A DNA stretch of 64,000 bases from Neobacillus ginsengisoli (GCF_030813055.1 NZ_JAUSTW010000002.1:310001-374000), one strand, 5' to 3'. Positions 1 through 8,913 are shown, counted from the stretch's first letter. A program made the numbers and translations. The notes: generated by a model not told the origin, from the sequence alone.

Positions 1-301
1 GCAATGAAAGCTTACTATATGAATGTTTTATTAGAAGAAAATACAGATCATAAGAGAGCGTATATTATAGGGAAGCTAGATGCATTAAGAGATATCAAAA
101 AAAAACGGAATAAGTTGGATAAAGTATGACTCTCCTTACGATGAAAAGTTAAAACCTGAACAGAAGATTGAAGCTTCTGATCTAATTCTTAAAAAATTAC
201 AAGTTATTAAAGATAAGTTGGAGCTACAAGAAAAGTTTAATAAAGTTTTAGTGGTGGTACCCCATGCCCATCAAGCTAACATTAATGAATGCAAAGAATA
301 G
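1..301 (+). pseudogene. Frameshifted fragment of an unrecognised gene, cut by the window edge
   Basis: Reading from the first base gives 42 residues rich in Lys/Glu that stop at 127-129. The next frame then continues with a similarly charged, helical stretch to a TAG at 299-301. The two halves join plausibly around 122-127, so I read this as one gene with a frameshift. No motif is recognisable and I assign no function. It could also be two chance open stretches. Confidence 0.3.
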
Positions 302-435
302 AGCCATTTCTGCAAAGCAATGTCTATGCTACTGAAAAAAGGCACGCCAAATAAGCTTAAAGAAGTAGTTTAATTTATCTATTTCTAAATCGCAGAAAAA
401 CCACTCCCACCAAAATTAAAAAGGGATGAATCTAT

Positions 436-2001
436 TTGAAAAATAGAGTATTTAATAAAAAAGTCTATAAATGGATAGGTGTTTTTTTCATTATCTGCCT
501 AGGAAGTATATTTTTTATACGATTATTGTTCCTTCCAACAGATAAAAAGATAAACCAAGCTACTAATAAATCCATTTTAACCTATCGACCCGTCTATCAT
601 TTTAGTGCACCTGACAAATGGATAAACGATCCTCAAAGACCTGTCTTTTTCGATGGTAAGTACCATTACTATTACTTATATAATAAGGATTATCCAAACG
701 GTAATGGTACAGAATGGCGGCAAGCGACATCTCAGGATTTAGTGCACTGGAAAGATGAAGGGGTGGCAATTCCTAAATACACTACAAAAAATGGTGATCC
801 ATGGACTGGATCATTTGTCGTAGATGATCAAAATACTGCAGGATTTGGAAAGGGAGCCGTTGTAGCGATTGTAACACAACCATCTGCTGATGGTGGTAAA
901 CAAGAACAGTATTTATGGTACAGTACAGATCGTGGTAAAACATTCAAGTCATATAGTGATCATCCCATTCTTCCAAATCCAGAGGAAAAGGATTTTCGAG
1001 ATCCAAAAATTATCTGGGATAGTCAAGCTAATAAGTGGGTGATGGTTTTGGCAGAGGGAACGAAGATTGGTTTTTATGAATCCCGTAATCTAAAGGAGTG
1101 GGATTATACAGGAGGGTTCTTCACACAAGATATAGGTATTATAGAATGTCCGGATCTTTTCAAGATACAGGCAAATAACGGATCATATAAATGGGTTCTC
1201 GGTGCTAGTGCGAATGGAAAATCTATAGGTAAACCCAATACTTATGCCTATTGGATTGGTAACTATAATGGGAAGGAATTCTTCGCAGATAACATTGAAC
1301 CAAAATGGTTAGATTATGGCTTCGATTGGTATGCAGGCGTTACTTTTCAAGATGGTAAAAGTAATAAGAAACGTTATGCTTTAGCTTGGATGAATAATTG
1401 GGATTATCCGAACAGTACCCCCACATTAAGAGACGGTTTCAACGGGGTTGATTCTATTGTTCGTCAAATTCAACTAAAAAAGCAAGATAACAATAAATAT
1501 ATTCTTACCTCACAACCCATTGAAGCATTAAACCAATTAACTCTTTCAACCAATTATTTTAAAGAAATAAAGGTAAATGGGTCTAAAACCCTTAAGGCAA
1601 AGGGGGACGCTTTTCAATTAGATACTGAAGTATATTGGTCACATGTCAAGAATGTAGGATTAAGAATTCGTGAGTCAACGGACAAACAACGCCATATTGA
1701 TGTCGGTCTTTTTGTACAGAATAACTTTTCTTATGTAAATAGAGGTTTTACAGACCAACCCGATAAGACTAATAAATATGTTGAAAGCAAGGCTCCATTT
1801 GATGCAAGCAAAAAGAAGGTTCATTTGAAAGTGATAGTTGATAAAACAAGTATCGAAGTATTTATTGATGATGGTTATGTAACCTATTCAAGTGAAATAT
1901 TTCCTCATTCAAATGATAATGGAATAACGCTTTTTTCTGATGGCGGTCCATCTATCTTTAAAAATGTTACAATCAAACATTTTCGTTCCATTTATAGGTA
2001 A
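436..2001 (+). CDS. levB: Levan hydrolase LevB, membrane-anchored GH32 enzyme
   Basis: A 521-residue GH32 protein. One hydrophobic segment (about residues 12-33) forms an N-terminal signal anchor, so the enzyme should face outside. The nucleophile box reads WINDPQRP, with a Gln where most GH32 enzymes have Asn-Gly; B. subtilis LevB has a similar NDPQKP. The transition-state Asp lies in DFRDPK, the acid/base Glu in ECPDLF, and a beta-sandwich ends the protein. From memory it aligns along its full length with B. subtilis LevB (516 aa), an endolevanase that releases short fructans. The start is TTG at 436 behind AAAAAGGGA. In B. subtilis levB follows sacB; sacB is not seen upstream here. The job fits the PTS genes that follow. 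Confidence 0.9.
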   Translation: MKNRVFNKKVYKWIGVFFIICLGSIFFIRLLFLPTDKKINQATNKSILTYRPVYHFSAPDKWINDPQRPVFFDGKYHYYYLYNKDYPNGNGTEWRQATSQDLVHWKDEGVAIPKYTTKNGDPWTGSFVVDDQNTAGFGKGAVVAIVTQPSADGGKQEQYLWYSTDRGKTFKSYSDHPILPNPEEKDFRDPKIIWDSQANKWVMVLAEGTKIGFYESRNLKEWDYTGGFFTQDIGIIECPDLFKIQANNGSYKWVLGASANGKSIGKPNTYAYWIGNYNGKEFFADNIEPKWLDYGFDWYAGVTFQDGKSNKKRYALAWMNNWDYPNSTPTLRDGFNGVDSIVRQIQLKKQDNNKYILTSQPIEALNQLTLSTNYFKEIKVNGSKTLKAKGDAFQLDTEVYWSHVKNVGLRIRESTDKQRHIDVGLFVQNNFSYVNRGFTDQPDKTNKYVESKAPFDASKKKVHLKVIVDKTSIEVFIDDGYVTYSSEIFPHSNDNGITLFSDGGPSIFKNVTIKHFRSIYR

Positions 2002-2210
2002 AAACAGACGGTAAGGGATATCTAAACCAGGTATATTAGCAAAAGCGGCAGATAACAATAGGATATTATCCCAATGAAATTATAACGATCCATAGCTGTA
2101 TAAGTGATTCATTTCTTGTGTTTTTGTAATAGAAAAATGGTTCTTACGAGGATTTGGTGAGAGACGGTTCAAATAATAGATTGATATAATAAAAGGAAAA
2201 GTAAGCAAAA

Positions 2211-2700
2211 ATGCCGTCTATTCCTTAGTCCTCTCCAGATCCAGAATTGGAACTTCTGCACATTTCTTCTACTAATGAATCTCTACTCTTAGCAGTAAAA
2301 AGTACTCGAACCTCAGCAACTTGCCCTTCCTGCTCAAAGAAAAGTTTACGCATCCATAGCCAGTATACTCGTAGAGTACATGATCTCTCTATTAGTGGTA
2401 AATCTGTTGAACTATTAATACTGACAAGAAGATGGTTTTGCGACCAACCAGATTGAAAGTAAAAATCTTTACTGAGCGGTATAAATGGCTCTCATCTAAT
2501 GGACGGCGTACTACATGTACAGAAGAAGTTCTCCGTAAGATGGCCTTTTCAACAAGTTGCCTTTTGGCTAAAAAGTGGCCAAATCAGTACATATCCCAGT
2601 TAGCCACGACACAATATTAAATTTAGTCCAGAGTACTGCCATAGAATCGGAAGCAAGGGAACCCCTGCTGAATTACACCTTGAGTTCTTAAAGAAATAAA
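2211..2700 (+). pseudogene. ISL3-family transposase remnant, multiply broken
   Basis: An ATG at 2211 opens a frame that meets an in-frame TAG at 2226-2228. It continues as the N-terminal zinc-finger part of an ISL3-type transposase (CPSC pair, then RRWFCDQPD). The frame slips by one base near 2452 to continue as KVKIFTERYKWLSS, and again near 2570 to read KSVHIPVSHDTILNLV. The DDE catalytic core is missing because the copy is cut at about 2.7 kb. Terminal inverted repeats were not found. It is a dead insertion sequence between levB and the lev PTS genes. Confidence 0.75.
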
Positions 2701-2816
2701 TAAATGTCATAGGCCAAACTTTTTAACATACAGATACTACTATTTTTATGTTTCGTACAAAAGTTAGGGGTATCTCATCATTGAAGTCATAATTATTTCT
2801 TGCTGATTCTCAAGTG

Positions 2817-2870
2817 AAAAAACAAACCTGTATTAAAAGGATGCCTATTTTAAAACAGGTTTGTTTTTTT
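2817..2870 (+). terminator. Rho-independent terminator before the lev promoter
   Basis: Arms at 2819-2831 and 2855-2867 (ACAAACCTGT pairing with ACAGGTTTGT) enclose a 23-base loop, with seven T on the 3' side. It isolates the lev promoter from upstream transcription. Confidence 0.75.
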
Positions 2871-2916
2871 GGGGTAAATGTGTTTTAAAAAATAAAATAA
2901 ACAGCTGTAAAATCAA

Positions 2917-2930
2917 TGAAAGCGTTTAAT
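2917..2930 (+). promoter_or_regulatory. cre-like CcpA site next to the lev promoter
   Basis: TGAAAGCGTTTAAT matches the TGWAANCGNTNWCA consensus except at its last two positions. It sits 9 bases upstream of the -24 box. B. subtilis levD is also under CcpA control, which supports the reading, but the match is imperfect. Confidence 0.45.
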
Positions 2931-2939
2931 ACTCCTTTT

Positions 2940-2955
2940 TGGCACGGAACTTGCA
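2940..2955 (+). promoter_or_regulatory. Sigma-54 (SigL) -24/-12 promoter of levDEFG
   Basis: TGGCAC at 2940-2945, five bases, then TTGCA at 2951-2955 is a near-perfect -24/-12 element. Transcription should start about 12 bases downstream, leaving a short leader before levD at 2999. It needs an AAA+ activator, which the window supplies as levR (8914-11712). Confidence 0.9.
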
Positions 2956-2998
2956 ATATTAAAAAGTGTAAGACATTAAAAGAGAGGAGAAAACACAT

Positions 2999-3439
2999 AT
3001 GATTTCAGTAATTATTAGTGGCCATGGTGATTTTGCCACAGCATTAAAAGGGGCTTCAGGAATGATATTCGGGGACCAAGATAACCTGATTGCAGTGCCG
3101 TTTTTAAAAGGAGAAGGGACTCAAACACTTCAAGAAAAATACAAACAGGTGCTAAAGAGCATTCCCGAAGAAGATGAGGTACTTTTTTTGGTTGATATTT
3201 TTGGGGGAACTCCTTATAACGCAGCTACTCCATATATCGTTCATGATCAAAGGATAGATATGGCTTCAGGAGTGAATCTGCCAATTCTATTGGAAGTATT
3301 AAGCATGAGAGAAAATGTACCACTGAAAGAAATGTTGAACAAATTAAAAAAGGTAAATGAAGAAGGCTTCCAAGTATGCAGTGAACATTTAGAAAAAATA
3401 AAAGAAAATAATCAAGTGCAGGAGGGAGATTTACTATGA
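2999..3439 (+). CDS. levD: PTS fructose/mannose-type EIIA (LevD)
   Basis: A 146-residue EIIA of the mannose class. The HPr-phosphorylated His is residue 9, in SGHGDFA near the N-terminus, and GGTPYNAA follows the second strand, as in the family. It passes phosphate to the next gene product (EIIB) for fructose uptake and phosphorylation. It starts with ATG behind AGAGGAGAAAA, is the first gene after the sigma-54 promoter, and overlaps levE by four bases (ATGA), so the two are translationally coupled. In B. subtilis LevD/LevE also phosphorylate and restrain LevR when no fructose is present; the same loop is likely here. Confidence 0.9.
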   Translation: MISVIISGHGDFATALKGASGMIFGDQDNLIAVPFLKGEGTQTLQEKYKQVLKSIPEEDEVLFLVDIFGGTPYNAATPYIVHDQRIDMASGVNLPILLEVLSMRENVPLKEMLNKLKKVNEEGFQVCSEHLEKIKENNQVQEGDLL

Positions 3440-3933
3440 AAATTGTTTTATCAAGAATTGATGATCGCTTCATACATGGGCAAGTATTAACAAGGTGGAT
3501 CAAGGTTAACGAAGCAGATAGAATTATCATCGTTTCAGATGAAGTAGCAGCAGATGAAATGAGAAAAACACTGATTCTTTCTGTTGCTCCTTCAAATGTT
3601 AAAGCAAGCGCTGTCTCTATTTCCAAGATGGAAAAAGCGTTTTACAGTCCACGCTATCAAGATACAACAGCAATGCTGCTTTTTGAAAATCCATCAGATA
3701 TCGTTTCACTTATTGAAGCAGGCGTACCCATTAAAACAGTAAATGTAGGTGGTATGCGTTATGCGAATGATCGGAAGCAAATCACAAAATCAGTAAGTGT
3801 AACTGAAAAAGATATTAGTGCTTTCGAAAAATTAAATGAATTAGGTGTGAAACTTGAGCTCAGGCAGCTACCTTCAGATTCAAGTGAAGATTTTATTCGG
3901 ATTTTAAGAAATGGGGTCCCGTCCACATTTTAA
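3436..3933 (+). CDS. levE: PTS fructose/mannose-type EIIB (LevE)
   Basis: A 165-residue EIIB of the mannose/sorbose class. The phospho-accepting His sits in RIDDRFIHGQVLTRW (His about residue 15). Length and the VNVGGMRY segment agree with LevE. It is cytoplasmic, accepts phosphate from LevD and gives it to fructose at the LevF/LevG channel. The start overlaps the levD stop. A 275-base gap holding an inserted hairpin element separates it from levF, whereas such operons usually have only a few bases here. Confidence 0.9.
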   Translation: MKIVLSRIDDRFIHGQVLTRWIKVNEADRIIIVSDEVAADEMRKTLILSVAPSNVKASAVSISKMEKAFYSPRYQDTTAMLLFENPSDIVSLIEAGVPIKTVNVGGMRYANDRKQITKSVSVTEKDISAFEKLNELGVKLELRQLPSDSSEDFIRILRNGVPSTF

Positions 3934-3967
3934 CGAAAATATACGCTAAGCAATTTGGACATCAGAA

Positions 3968-4155
3968 AACGTTGATTTTACTACTCTAAGGGCAGTTATT
4001 AATCTCAAAAACGTAGGTATTTGAGACTTGAAATTCTAAGCAACAAATAGCCAGAAAATAGCTTAAAATCTGTCTTAAAACTCATCTCGAAAACAAATTC
4101 TTAATCAAAATCAGTAACATTGAGTTTTGAGATTCCCTTAGAGTATAAAAACGTT
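3968..4155. repeat. 188-bp MITE-like element with imperfect terminal inverted repeats between levE and levF
   Basis: The block starts AACGTT and ends AACGTT. Its left arm (3968-4010) and the reverse complement of its right arm (4118-4155) share ACTCTAAGGG and ATCTCAAAA, with a gap of about 7 bases between those blocks in the right arm. There is no coding capacity. I could not define a target duplication. It can be a small nonautonomous element, or an RNA hairpin that tunes levFG relative to levDE. Confidence 0.6.
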
Positions 4156-4208
4156 AAAATGTGCGTGCTACCCCGAAATGAAAAAAAACAATAGAAGGGG
4201 ATAATCTT

Positions 4209-5009
4209 ATGTCTTCAATACAGATTATTTTATTATTAATTATCGCGGCCATTACGGGGATAGGAAGTGTATTGGACGAGGGACAGACTCACCGTCCGTT
4301 AATTGCCTGTACTTTGGTAGGTTTGGTGCTTGGAGATTTAAAAACAGGAATTATTTTAGGTGGTACCCTTGAAATGATGGCATTGGGGTGGATGAACGTA
4401 GGACTTGCAATGGCGCCGGATACAGCCATCGCTTCTGTTATTTCAACGATCTTGGTTATCACTGCTCATCAAGGAATTGGAGAAGGAATAGCTGTGGCTA
4501 TTGCGTTAGCTGCAGCAGGTCAGGCATTAACTATTTTAGTTCGTACTCTAACTGTATTTTTAATTCACCGTGCTGACAAATATGCTCAGGAAGGCAATTT
4601 TAAAGGAATTGAAATTATGCATATTACCGCCATGGCTTTTCAGGCTCTGCGGGTTATGATACCAACATTAATTGTTGCATTAATTAGCGTTAGTGCAGTT
4701 CAAACATTCTTGGGCCATATTCCGGAAGTCATTACAAAAGGGTTGCAATTAGGTGGTGGAATTATCGTTGTTGTAGGTTATGCAATGGTTATTAATATGA
4801 TGAACATTCCTCACTTGAAACCTTTCTTCTATATTGGATTTTTATTAGCGGCGTTTACAAACTTCAACTTAGTAGGCTTTGGTGCTCTTGGACTCTGCCT
4901 TGCTATATTGTATCAACAGGTCATGCAAAAGAATAATCTGCAGCCTGCAGCAGCTCAAGCAGCTGTAGGGCATACAACTGTCTACGATGATGATGATCTT
5001 GATGCCTAA
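4209..5009 (+). CDS. levF: PTS fructose/mannose-type EIIC permease (LevF)
   Basis: A 266-residue membrane protein with about six to seven hydrophobic segments and the EIIC-sorbose/mannose pattern: GQTHRPL near residue 28, then LGGTLEMMALGWMNVG. It forms the sugar channel with LevG. The C-terminus carries an acidic tail ending YDDDDLDA. ATG is preceded by AGAAGGGG. It lies 28 bases upstream of levG. Because an element splits it from levE, its expression may depend on read-through of that hairpin. Confidence 0.9.
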   Translation: MSSIQIILLLIIAAITGIGSVLDEGQTHRPLIACTLVGLVLGDLKTGIILGGTLEMMALGWMNVGLAMAPDTAIASVISTILVITAHQGIGEGIAVAIALAAAGQALTILVRTLTVFLIHRADKYAQEGNFKGIEIMHITAMAFQALRVMIPTLIVALISVSAVQTFLGHIPEVITKGLQLGGGIIVVVGYAMVINMMNIPHLKPFFYIGFLLAAFTNFNLVGFGALGLCLAILYQQVMQKNNLQPAAAQAAVGHTTVYDDDDLDA

Positions 5010-5037
5010 AGTAAAAACTTAAGGAGGGAACTTATAA

Positions 5038-5865
5038 ATGGAAACAGAAAAAAAATTAACGAAAAAAGATATTTTTAGTATGTTTATTCGCTCAAACTTT
5101 CTACTTGGCTCTTTTAATTTCGAACGTGTACAGGCGATGGGATATTGTTTTGTTATGATACCGGCAATTAAAAAATTGTATGGCCCTGGAGCGGAAAGAA
5201 ACGAAGCATTGAAACGTCACTTGGAATGGTTCAATACACATCCGTGGCTTACAGCACCAATTTTTGGTGTAACTGCTGCAATGGAAGAACAAATGGCGAA
5301 TAAAAAAGGAATTAATGCCAAAGCAATAAGTGGTATGAAAATCGGATTAATGGGCCCATTAGCGGGTGTAGGTGATCCTATATTCTGGGGTACTTTGCGT
5401 CCAGTTTTAGCAGCTTTGGGAGCATCACTGGCATTAGGAGGGAACCTTGCTGGACCGCTGTTATTCTTTTTATTGATCAATGCGATAAGATTAAGCACCA
5501 AATATTATGGATTAAAGTATGGCTATGTCAAAGGAATGGAAATTTTAAAAGATCTAGTTGGCAATCGTATTTTAAAGCTTACAGAAGGCGCTTCTATTCT
5601 TGGATTGTTTGTTATGGGGGCACTTGTGTCCAAGTGGACACATATTAATATCCCAATCGTTGTTTCGAGAATTAAAGATGATGCTGGAAAAGTGAATGTT
5701 CAAACTGTACAAAATGTATTGGATAACATTTTACCTGGTTTATTACCTTTAGGGTTGACATTATTGGTTGCATGGATGCTACGTAAAGGTGCAAATCCTC
5801 TTCTTATTATATTGGGAATTTTTGTAATAGGTATTCTAGGCTATTGGACTGGTATTTTAGGATAG
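5038..5865 (+). CDS. levG: PTS fructose/mannose-type EIID (LevG)
   Basis: A 275-residue EIID of the mannose family. It shows the cytosolic N-terminal helices (MFIRSNFLLGSFNFERVQAMG), the GLMGPLAGVGDPIFWGT signature around residue 103, and C-terminal hydrophobic segments. It completes the membrane complex with LevF. The ribosome site is AAGGAGGG. It is the last intact gene of the lev PTS set; in B. subtilis the next gene is sacC, and only a stub of that gene remains here (5927-6034). Confidence 0.9.
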   Translation: METEKKLTKKDIFSMFIRSNFLLGSFNFERVQAMGYCFVMIPAIKKLYGPGAERNEALKRHLEWFNTHPWLTAPIFGVTAAMEEQMANKKGINAKAISGMKIGLMGPLAGVGDPIFWGTLRPVLAALGASLALGGNLAGPLLFFLLINAIRLSTKYYGLKYGYVKGMEILKDLVGNRILKLTEGASILGLFVMGALVSKWTHINIPIVVSRIKDDAGKVNVQTVQNVLDNILPGLLPLGLTLLVAWMLRKGANPLLIILGIFVIGILGYWTGILG

Positions 5866-5926
5866 TAAACAACTATTCTATTATGTATGCTCGCTGTAAT
5901 TAGCTAATGGTGATCCTACAAAATTA

Positions 5927-6034
5927 TCAGCGGTTCCTGCGTTTGCGAATGATTCGGGATATTATTTAGAGGAGTTTCGAAACCAATTCTATCACGGAAG
6001 CAACTGGATGAACGATCTAAATGGAATATACTGA
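5927..6034 (+). pseudogene. Stub of a native sacC (secreted levanase), N-terminus only
   Basis: One frame reads SAVPAFANDSGYYLEEF and then NQFYHGSNWMNDLNGIY before a TGA at 6032-6034. That is the end of a signal peptide, the mature N-terminus and the WMNDPNG nucleophile box of a GH32 levanase (here with Leu for Pro). Everything downstream of the box is lost. Its position right after levG is where sacC sits in B. subtilis. An intact, compositionally different levanase begins 60 bases later. Confidence 0.7.
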
Positions 6035-6093
6035 ATGTATTTAAAGCAAGTATCTTACAACGCATTTTTTAACAAACGATAGGAGGTATTATC

Positions 6094-8634
6094 GTGATAT
6101 CATTTAAAACATTGATATCATTCAAAATATCGCCCCGCAAGCGTCGACTGCTTGGGGCGGCATTCGGGTTGATTGCTCTGGCCGGTCTGGCGGCTGGTTA
6201 TTCGTCCTGGGCGTACGCTGGCGGAATACCCTCGGGAGACCAGAACACCTACCAGGAACCCTATCGACCCCAATTTCACTATTCGCCGGCCCAAAACTGG
6301 ATGAATGACCCCAACGGACTGATCTATTACAATGGAGAGTATCACCTGTTCTACCAATACAACAAGTACGGGATGGCGGGAGGGAACGCTTCGTGGGGAC
6401 ATGCTATAAGCAAGGATCTCTTTCATTGGAGAGAGCTTCCAGTGGCTATTCCGGTAGATACCTATGAGGAAGTTTGGTCGGGCAGTGTCGTATTCGATAA
6501 GACCAATTCGAGCAGATTGGGAACACCCAATACTCCTCCGCTGGTCGCCGTTTACACCAGCACCCAAAAGGCGAGCGGAATTCAGCAGCAAGCCTTGGCC
6601 TACAGCACCGACGGCGGTACAACGTGGACGAAGTACGCTGGAAATCCGGTGCTTGACATCGGATCCCACAATTTTCGGGATCCCAAAGTCTTCTGGTACG
6701 CACCTACAAAAAATTGGCGTATGGTGGTAGCCCTGTCGGATCAGCATAAGGTGGCTATTTACTCCTCGCCGAACCTAAAAAGCTGGTCATTGCTCAGCGA
6801 GTTCGGTCCCACGGGAGTCACTAGCGCTGTCTGGGAGTGCCCTGACCTATTTCCCATGCCCTTGGATGGTAACAAAAACGACATTAAATGGGTGCTTACT
6901 GTTAATGTCGCCGGCAAAGCCCAGTATTTCATCGGGAACTTCAACGGAACCACATTTACCGATAGCGAACCGGTGTACACTCCGCCAACTGGTACCGTTC
7001 TCAACGATTTTGAAGGTTCGGACTACGGTTTGTGGTCAACAACAGGAACGGCTTTCGGCAATGGTCCGGTCAAGGATGAGCCCGGCCCGACAGGATACCT
7101 CGGACACGGATTCGTGGATAGCTTCCACGGTAGCGACAACGAGGTCGGCACCCTAACATCGCCCGTTTTCACGATCAACCAAAATTACCTTAATTTCCTT
7201 ATTGCAGGCGGTAACCACCCCCATGTTGATGGTGGATCGACCGCCCCGCCTCCTGAACAAGTATTTGAAGACTTTGAAGGAACCAGCCTGCCCGTCTGGA
7301 CAGGGACCGGTGATTTCGCCGGAATCGTACCGACCAGGGAAAATTTGAGTGGTCAGTTGGGAAGTCAGGTTTTGGACACCTGCCAAACTGCCAGCTGTGA
7401 TAGTGCCGAAGGTACCGTGACGTCTCCGACGTTCACCATTAACTCCGATTACATCGATTTCCTTATTGGCGGGGGAAACCATCCTATCTCGTCTGGCCAC
7501 CCGACGGTTCTCAATCTAGTTATCGATGGAAGTGTTGTTGCCAGTGCTACTGGTAACAACAGTGCGAATCTCGACTGGAAGTACTTCGACGTTACGAAGT
7601 ACCGCGACAAGCAGGCCACATTGCAGATCGTTGATCAAAACGATGGAAGCAGCGGCTGGGGTCATCTCATGATAGATAACATCGTACTCTCCGATGTGAA
7701 GGCCGGGCCCTGGGATACGGAAACCGCCGTCAACCTTTTGGTGAACGGGCAGGTTGTCCGCACCGCAACCGGAAACGACAGCGCTTCGTTGGACTGGGCG
7801 TCCTGGGATTTGCGTGATTTGCAGGGGAAACAGGCTCAGATTCAGATCGTTGATCGAAACACGGGGGGCTGGGGGCACATACTTGCTGACCAGTTCACCC
7901 TGGCCGCTACTCCCGCCACCAACGCTCTCCAGCGTGCTCATTGGATTGACCACGGTCAAGACTTTTATGCAGCGGTCACCTATAACGACGCCCCCGAAGA
8001 CCGTCGGATCATGATCGGATGGATGAACAATTGGAACTATGCTAATGATATCCCGACTTCGCCCTGGCGGGGCGCGCAGTCTCTTCCCCGAGAACTGAAG
8101 CTGCAGACCATTGACGGTACGCCCCAGATCATCCAGTCTCCCGTTCAACAGGCTGCGGATCTGGCACAAGAGCAATACCAGCTTAAACTCGTAACTCTTG
8201 CAGAAGGCGAAACTGCCCTCGACCCCAAAGCCTCGGGCAAAGCTTACCGCTTGGACGTCACGTTCAAGCCTAACACAGCCAAAAGTTTCGGGGTGAATGT
8301 TCGTACCGGAAACGTTGATCGAACTGTGATCGGCTACGACGTAGCTAGCGGGCAACTCTATCTGGACCGTACACAATCAGGAGACGTCAGCTTTAACGCA
8401 TCCTTCCCCAGCGTCGAACGGGTAGCTGTACCTGTCCGCGATGGAAGAGTATCACTGCAGATCTATGTGGATTGGTCTTCAGTGGAAATTTTCGCCGATG
8501 GAGGCCGAGTAGCTATAACCGACCAGATTTTCCCAGGTACTACGAGTGACGGTATTCAGCTGTTCTCCACGGGGGGACAAGCAGTGGTTGACAACCTCGA
8601 GGTTTCGGCAATTCCCTCCGTCTGGGTTCCGTGA
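6094..8634 (+). CDS. Secreted levanase/exo-fructanase, GH32 with a large nested insert
   Basis: An 846-residue GH32 enzyme. A signal peptide with RKRR and a hydrophobic core ends near AYA (about residue 42). WMNDPNG (about 69-75), NFRDPK (about 193) and WECPDLF (about 249) give the three catalytic acids; a beta-sandwich closes the protein. Between propeller blades 4 and 5, at the point where B. subtilis SacC runs straight on, about 310 extra residues are inserted (about 298-608). They consist of two copies of a beta-rich module, one inserted inside the other. GTG start at 6094 behind a perfect AGGAGG. Its G+C is visibly far above its neighbours, so recent transfer from a higher-GC organism is likely. 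It probably attacks beta-2,6-fructan or sucrose outside the cell and feeds LevDEFG. Confidence 0.85.
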   Translation: MISFKTLISFKISPRKRRLLGAAFGLIALAGLAAGYSSWAYAGGIPSGDQNTYQEPYRPQFHYSPAQNWMNDPNGLIYYNGEYHLFYQYNKYGMAGGNASWGHAISKDLFHWRELPVAIPVDTYEEVWSGSVVFDKTNSSRLGTPNTPPLVAVYTSTQKASGIQQQALAYSTDGGTTWTKYAGNPVLDIGSHNFRDPKVFWYAPTKNWRMVVALSDQHKVAIYSSPNLKSWSLLSEFGPTGVTSAVWECPDLFPMPLDGNKNDIKWVLTVNVAGKAQYFIGNFNGTTFTDSEPVYTPPTGTVLNDFEGSDYGLWSTTGTAFGNGPVKDEPGPTGYLGHGFVDSFHGSDNEVGTLTSPVFTINQNYLNFLIAGGNHPHVDGGSTAPPPEQVFEDFEGTSLPVWTGTGDFAGIVPTRENLSGQLGSQVLDTCQTASCDSAEGTVTSPTFTINSDYIDFLIGGGNHPISSGHPTVLNLVIDGSVVASATGNNSANLDWKYFDVTKYRDKQATLQIVDQNDGSSGWGHLMIDNIVLSDVKAGPWDTETAVNLLVNGQVVRTATGNDSASLDWASWDLRDLQGKQAQIQIVDRNTGGWGHILADQFTLAATPATNALQRAHWIDHGQDFYAAVTYNDAPEDRRIMIGWMNNWNYANDIPTSPWRGAQSLPRELKLQTIDGTPQIIQSPVQQAADLAQEQYQLKLVTLAEGETALDPKASGKAYRLDVTFKPNTAKSFGVNVRTGNVDRTVIGYDVASGQLYLDRTQSGDVSFNASFPSVERVAVPVRDGRVSLQIYVDWSSVEIFADGGRVAITDQIFPGTTSDGIQLFSTGGQAVVDNLEVSAIPSVWVP

Positions 8635-8739
8635 ACACTGCTAACCAAGTCACATTGATAAGATTTCCTTCAATAGAGGTCACGCCTAGAGCTCGATCCC
8701 TTAGGAGCTCCCCGTTCTCCGCTTGTATTAGAGCGCAGG

Positions 8740-8861
8740 GGGCTGATGCTATGGCAATGGGAAATGCACCTCAACAAGTGAAAGATGCCTCAGATTTTGT
8801 AACAAAAAGTAATGATCAAGATGGAATGAAATTGGCGCTAGAAACATTTATTCTATCTTGA
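8740..8861 (+). pseudogene. C-terminal remnant of a Cof-type HAD phosphatase
   Basis: The frame reads MAMGNAPQQVKDASDFVTKS and then NDQDGMKLALETF, the typical end of a Cof/YidA-type HAD sugar phosphatase. The rest of the gene is absent. Upstream bases to about 8735 have the high G+C of the levanase segment, whereas this piece is AT-rich, so it marks the right edge of the foreign block. A longer frame starting at 8631 is chimeric and not a real gene. Confidence 0.6.
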
Positions 8862-8913
8862 TTTATTAATTTGAATATTAAATGTAGAACTCTAATCAAT
8901 AAAGGGTGATCGT

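Noticed and set aside
7516..8376. A 286-codon open frame on the minus strand inside the levanase gene
   Set aside because: It is a shadow frame caused by the higher G+C of the levanase gene; no family features and no ribosome site.
8631..8861. A 76-codon frame after the levanase
   Set aside because: Its first half is junction sequence in foreign composition; only the end is a HAD phosphatase scrap, listed as a pseudogene.
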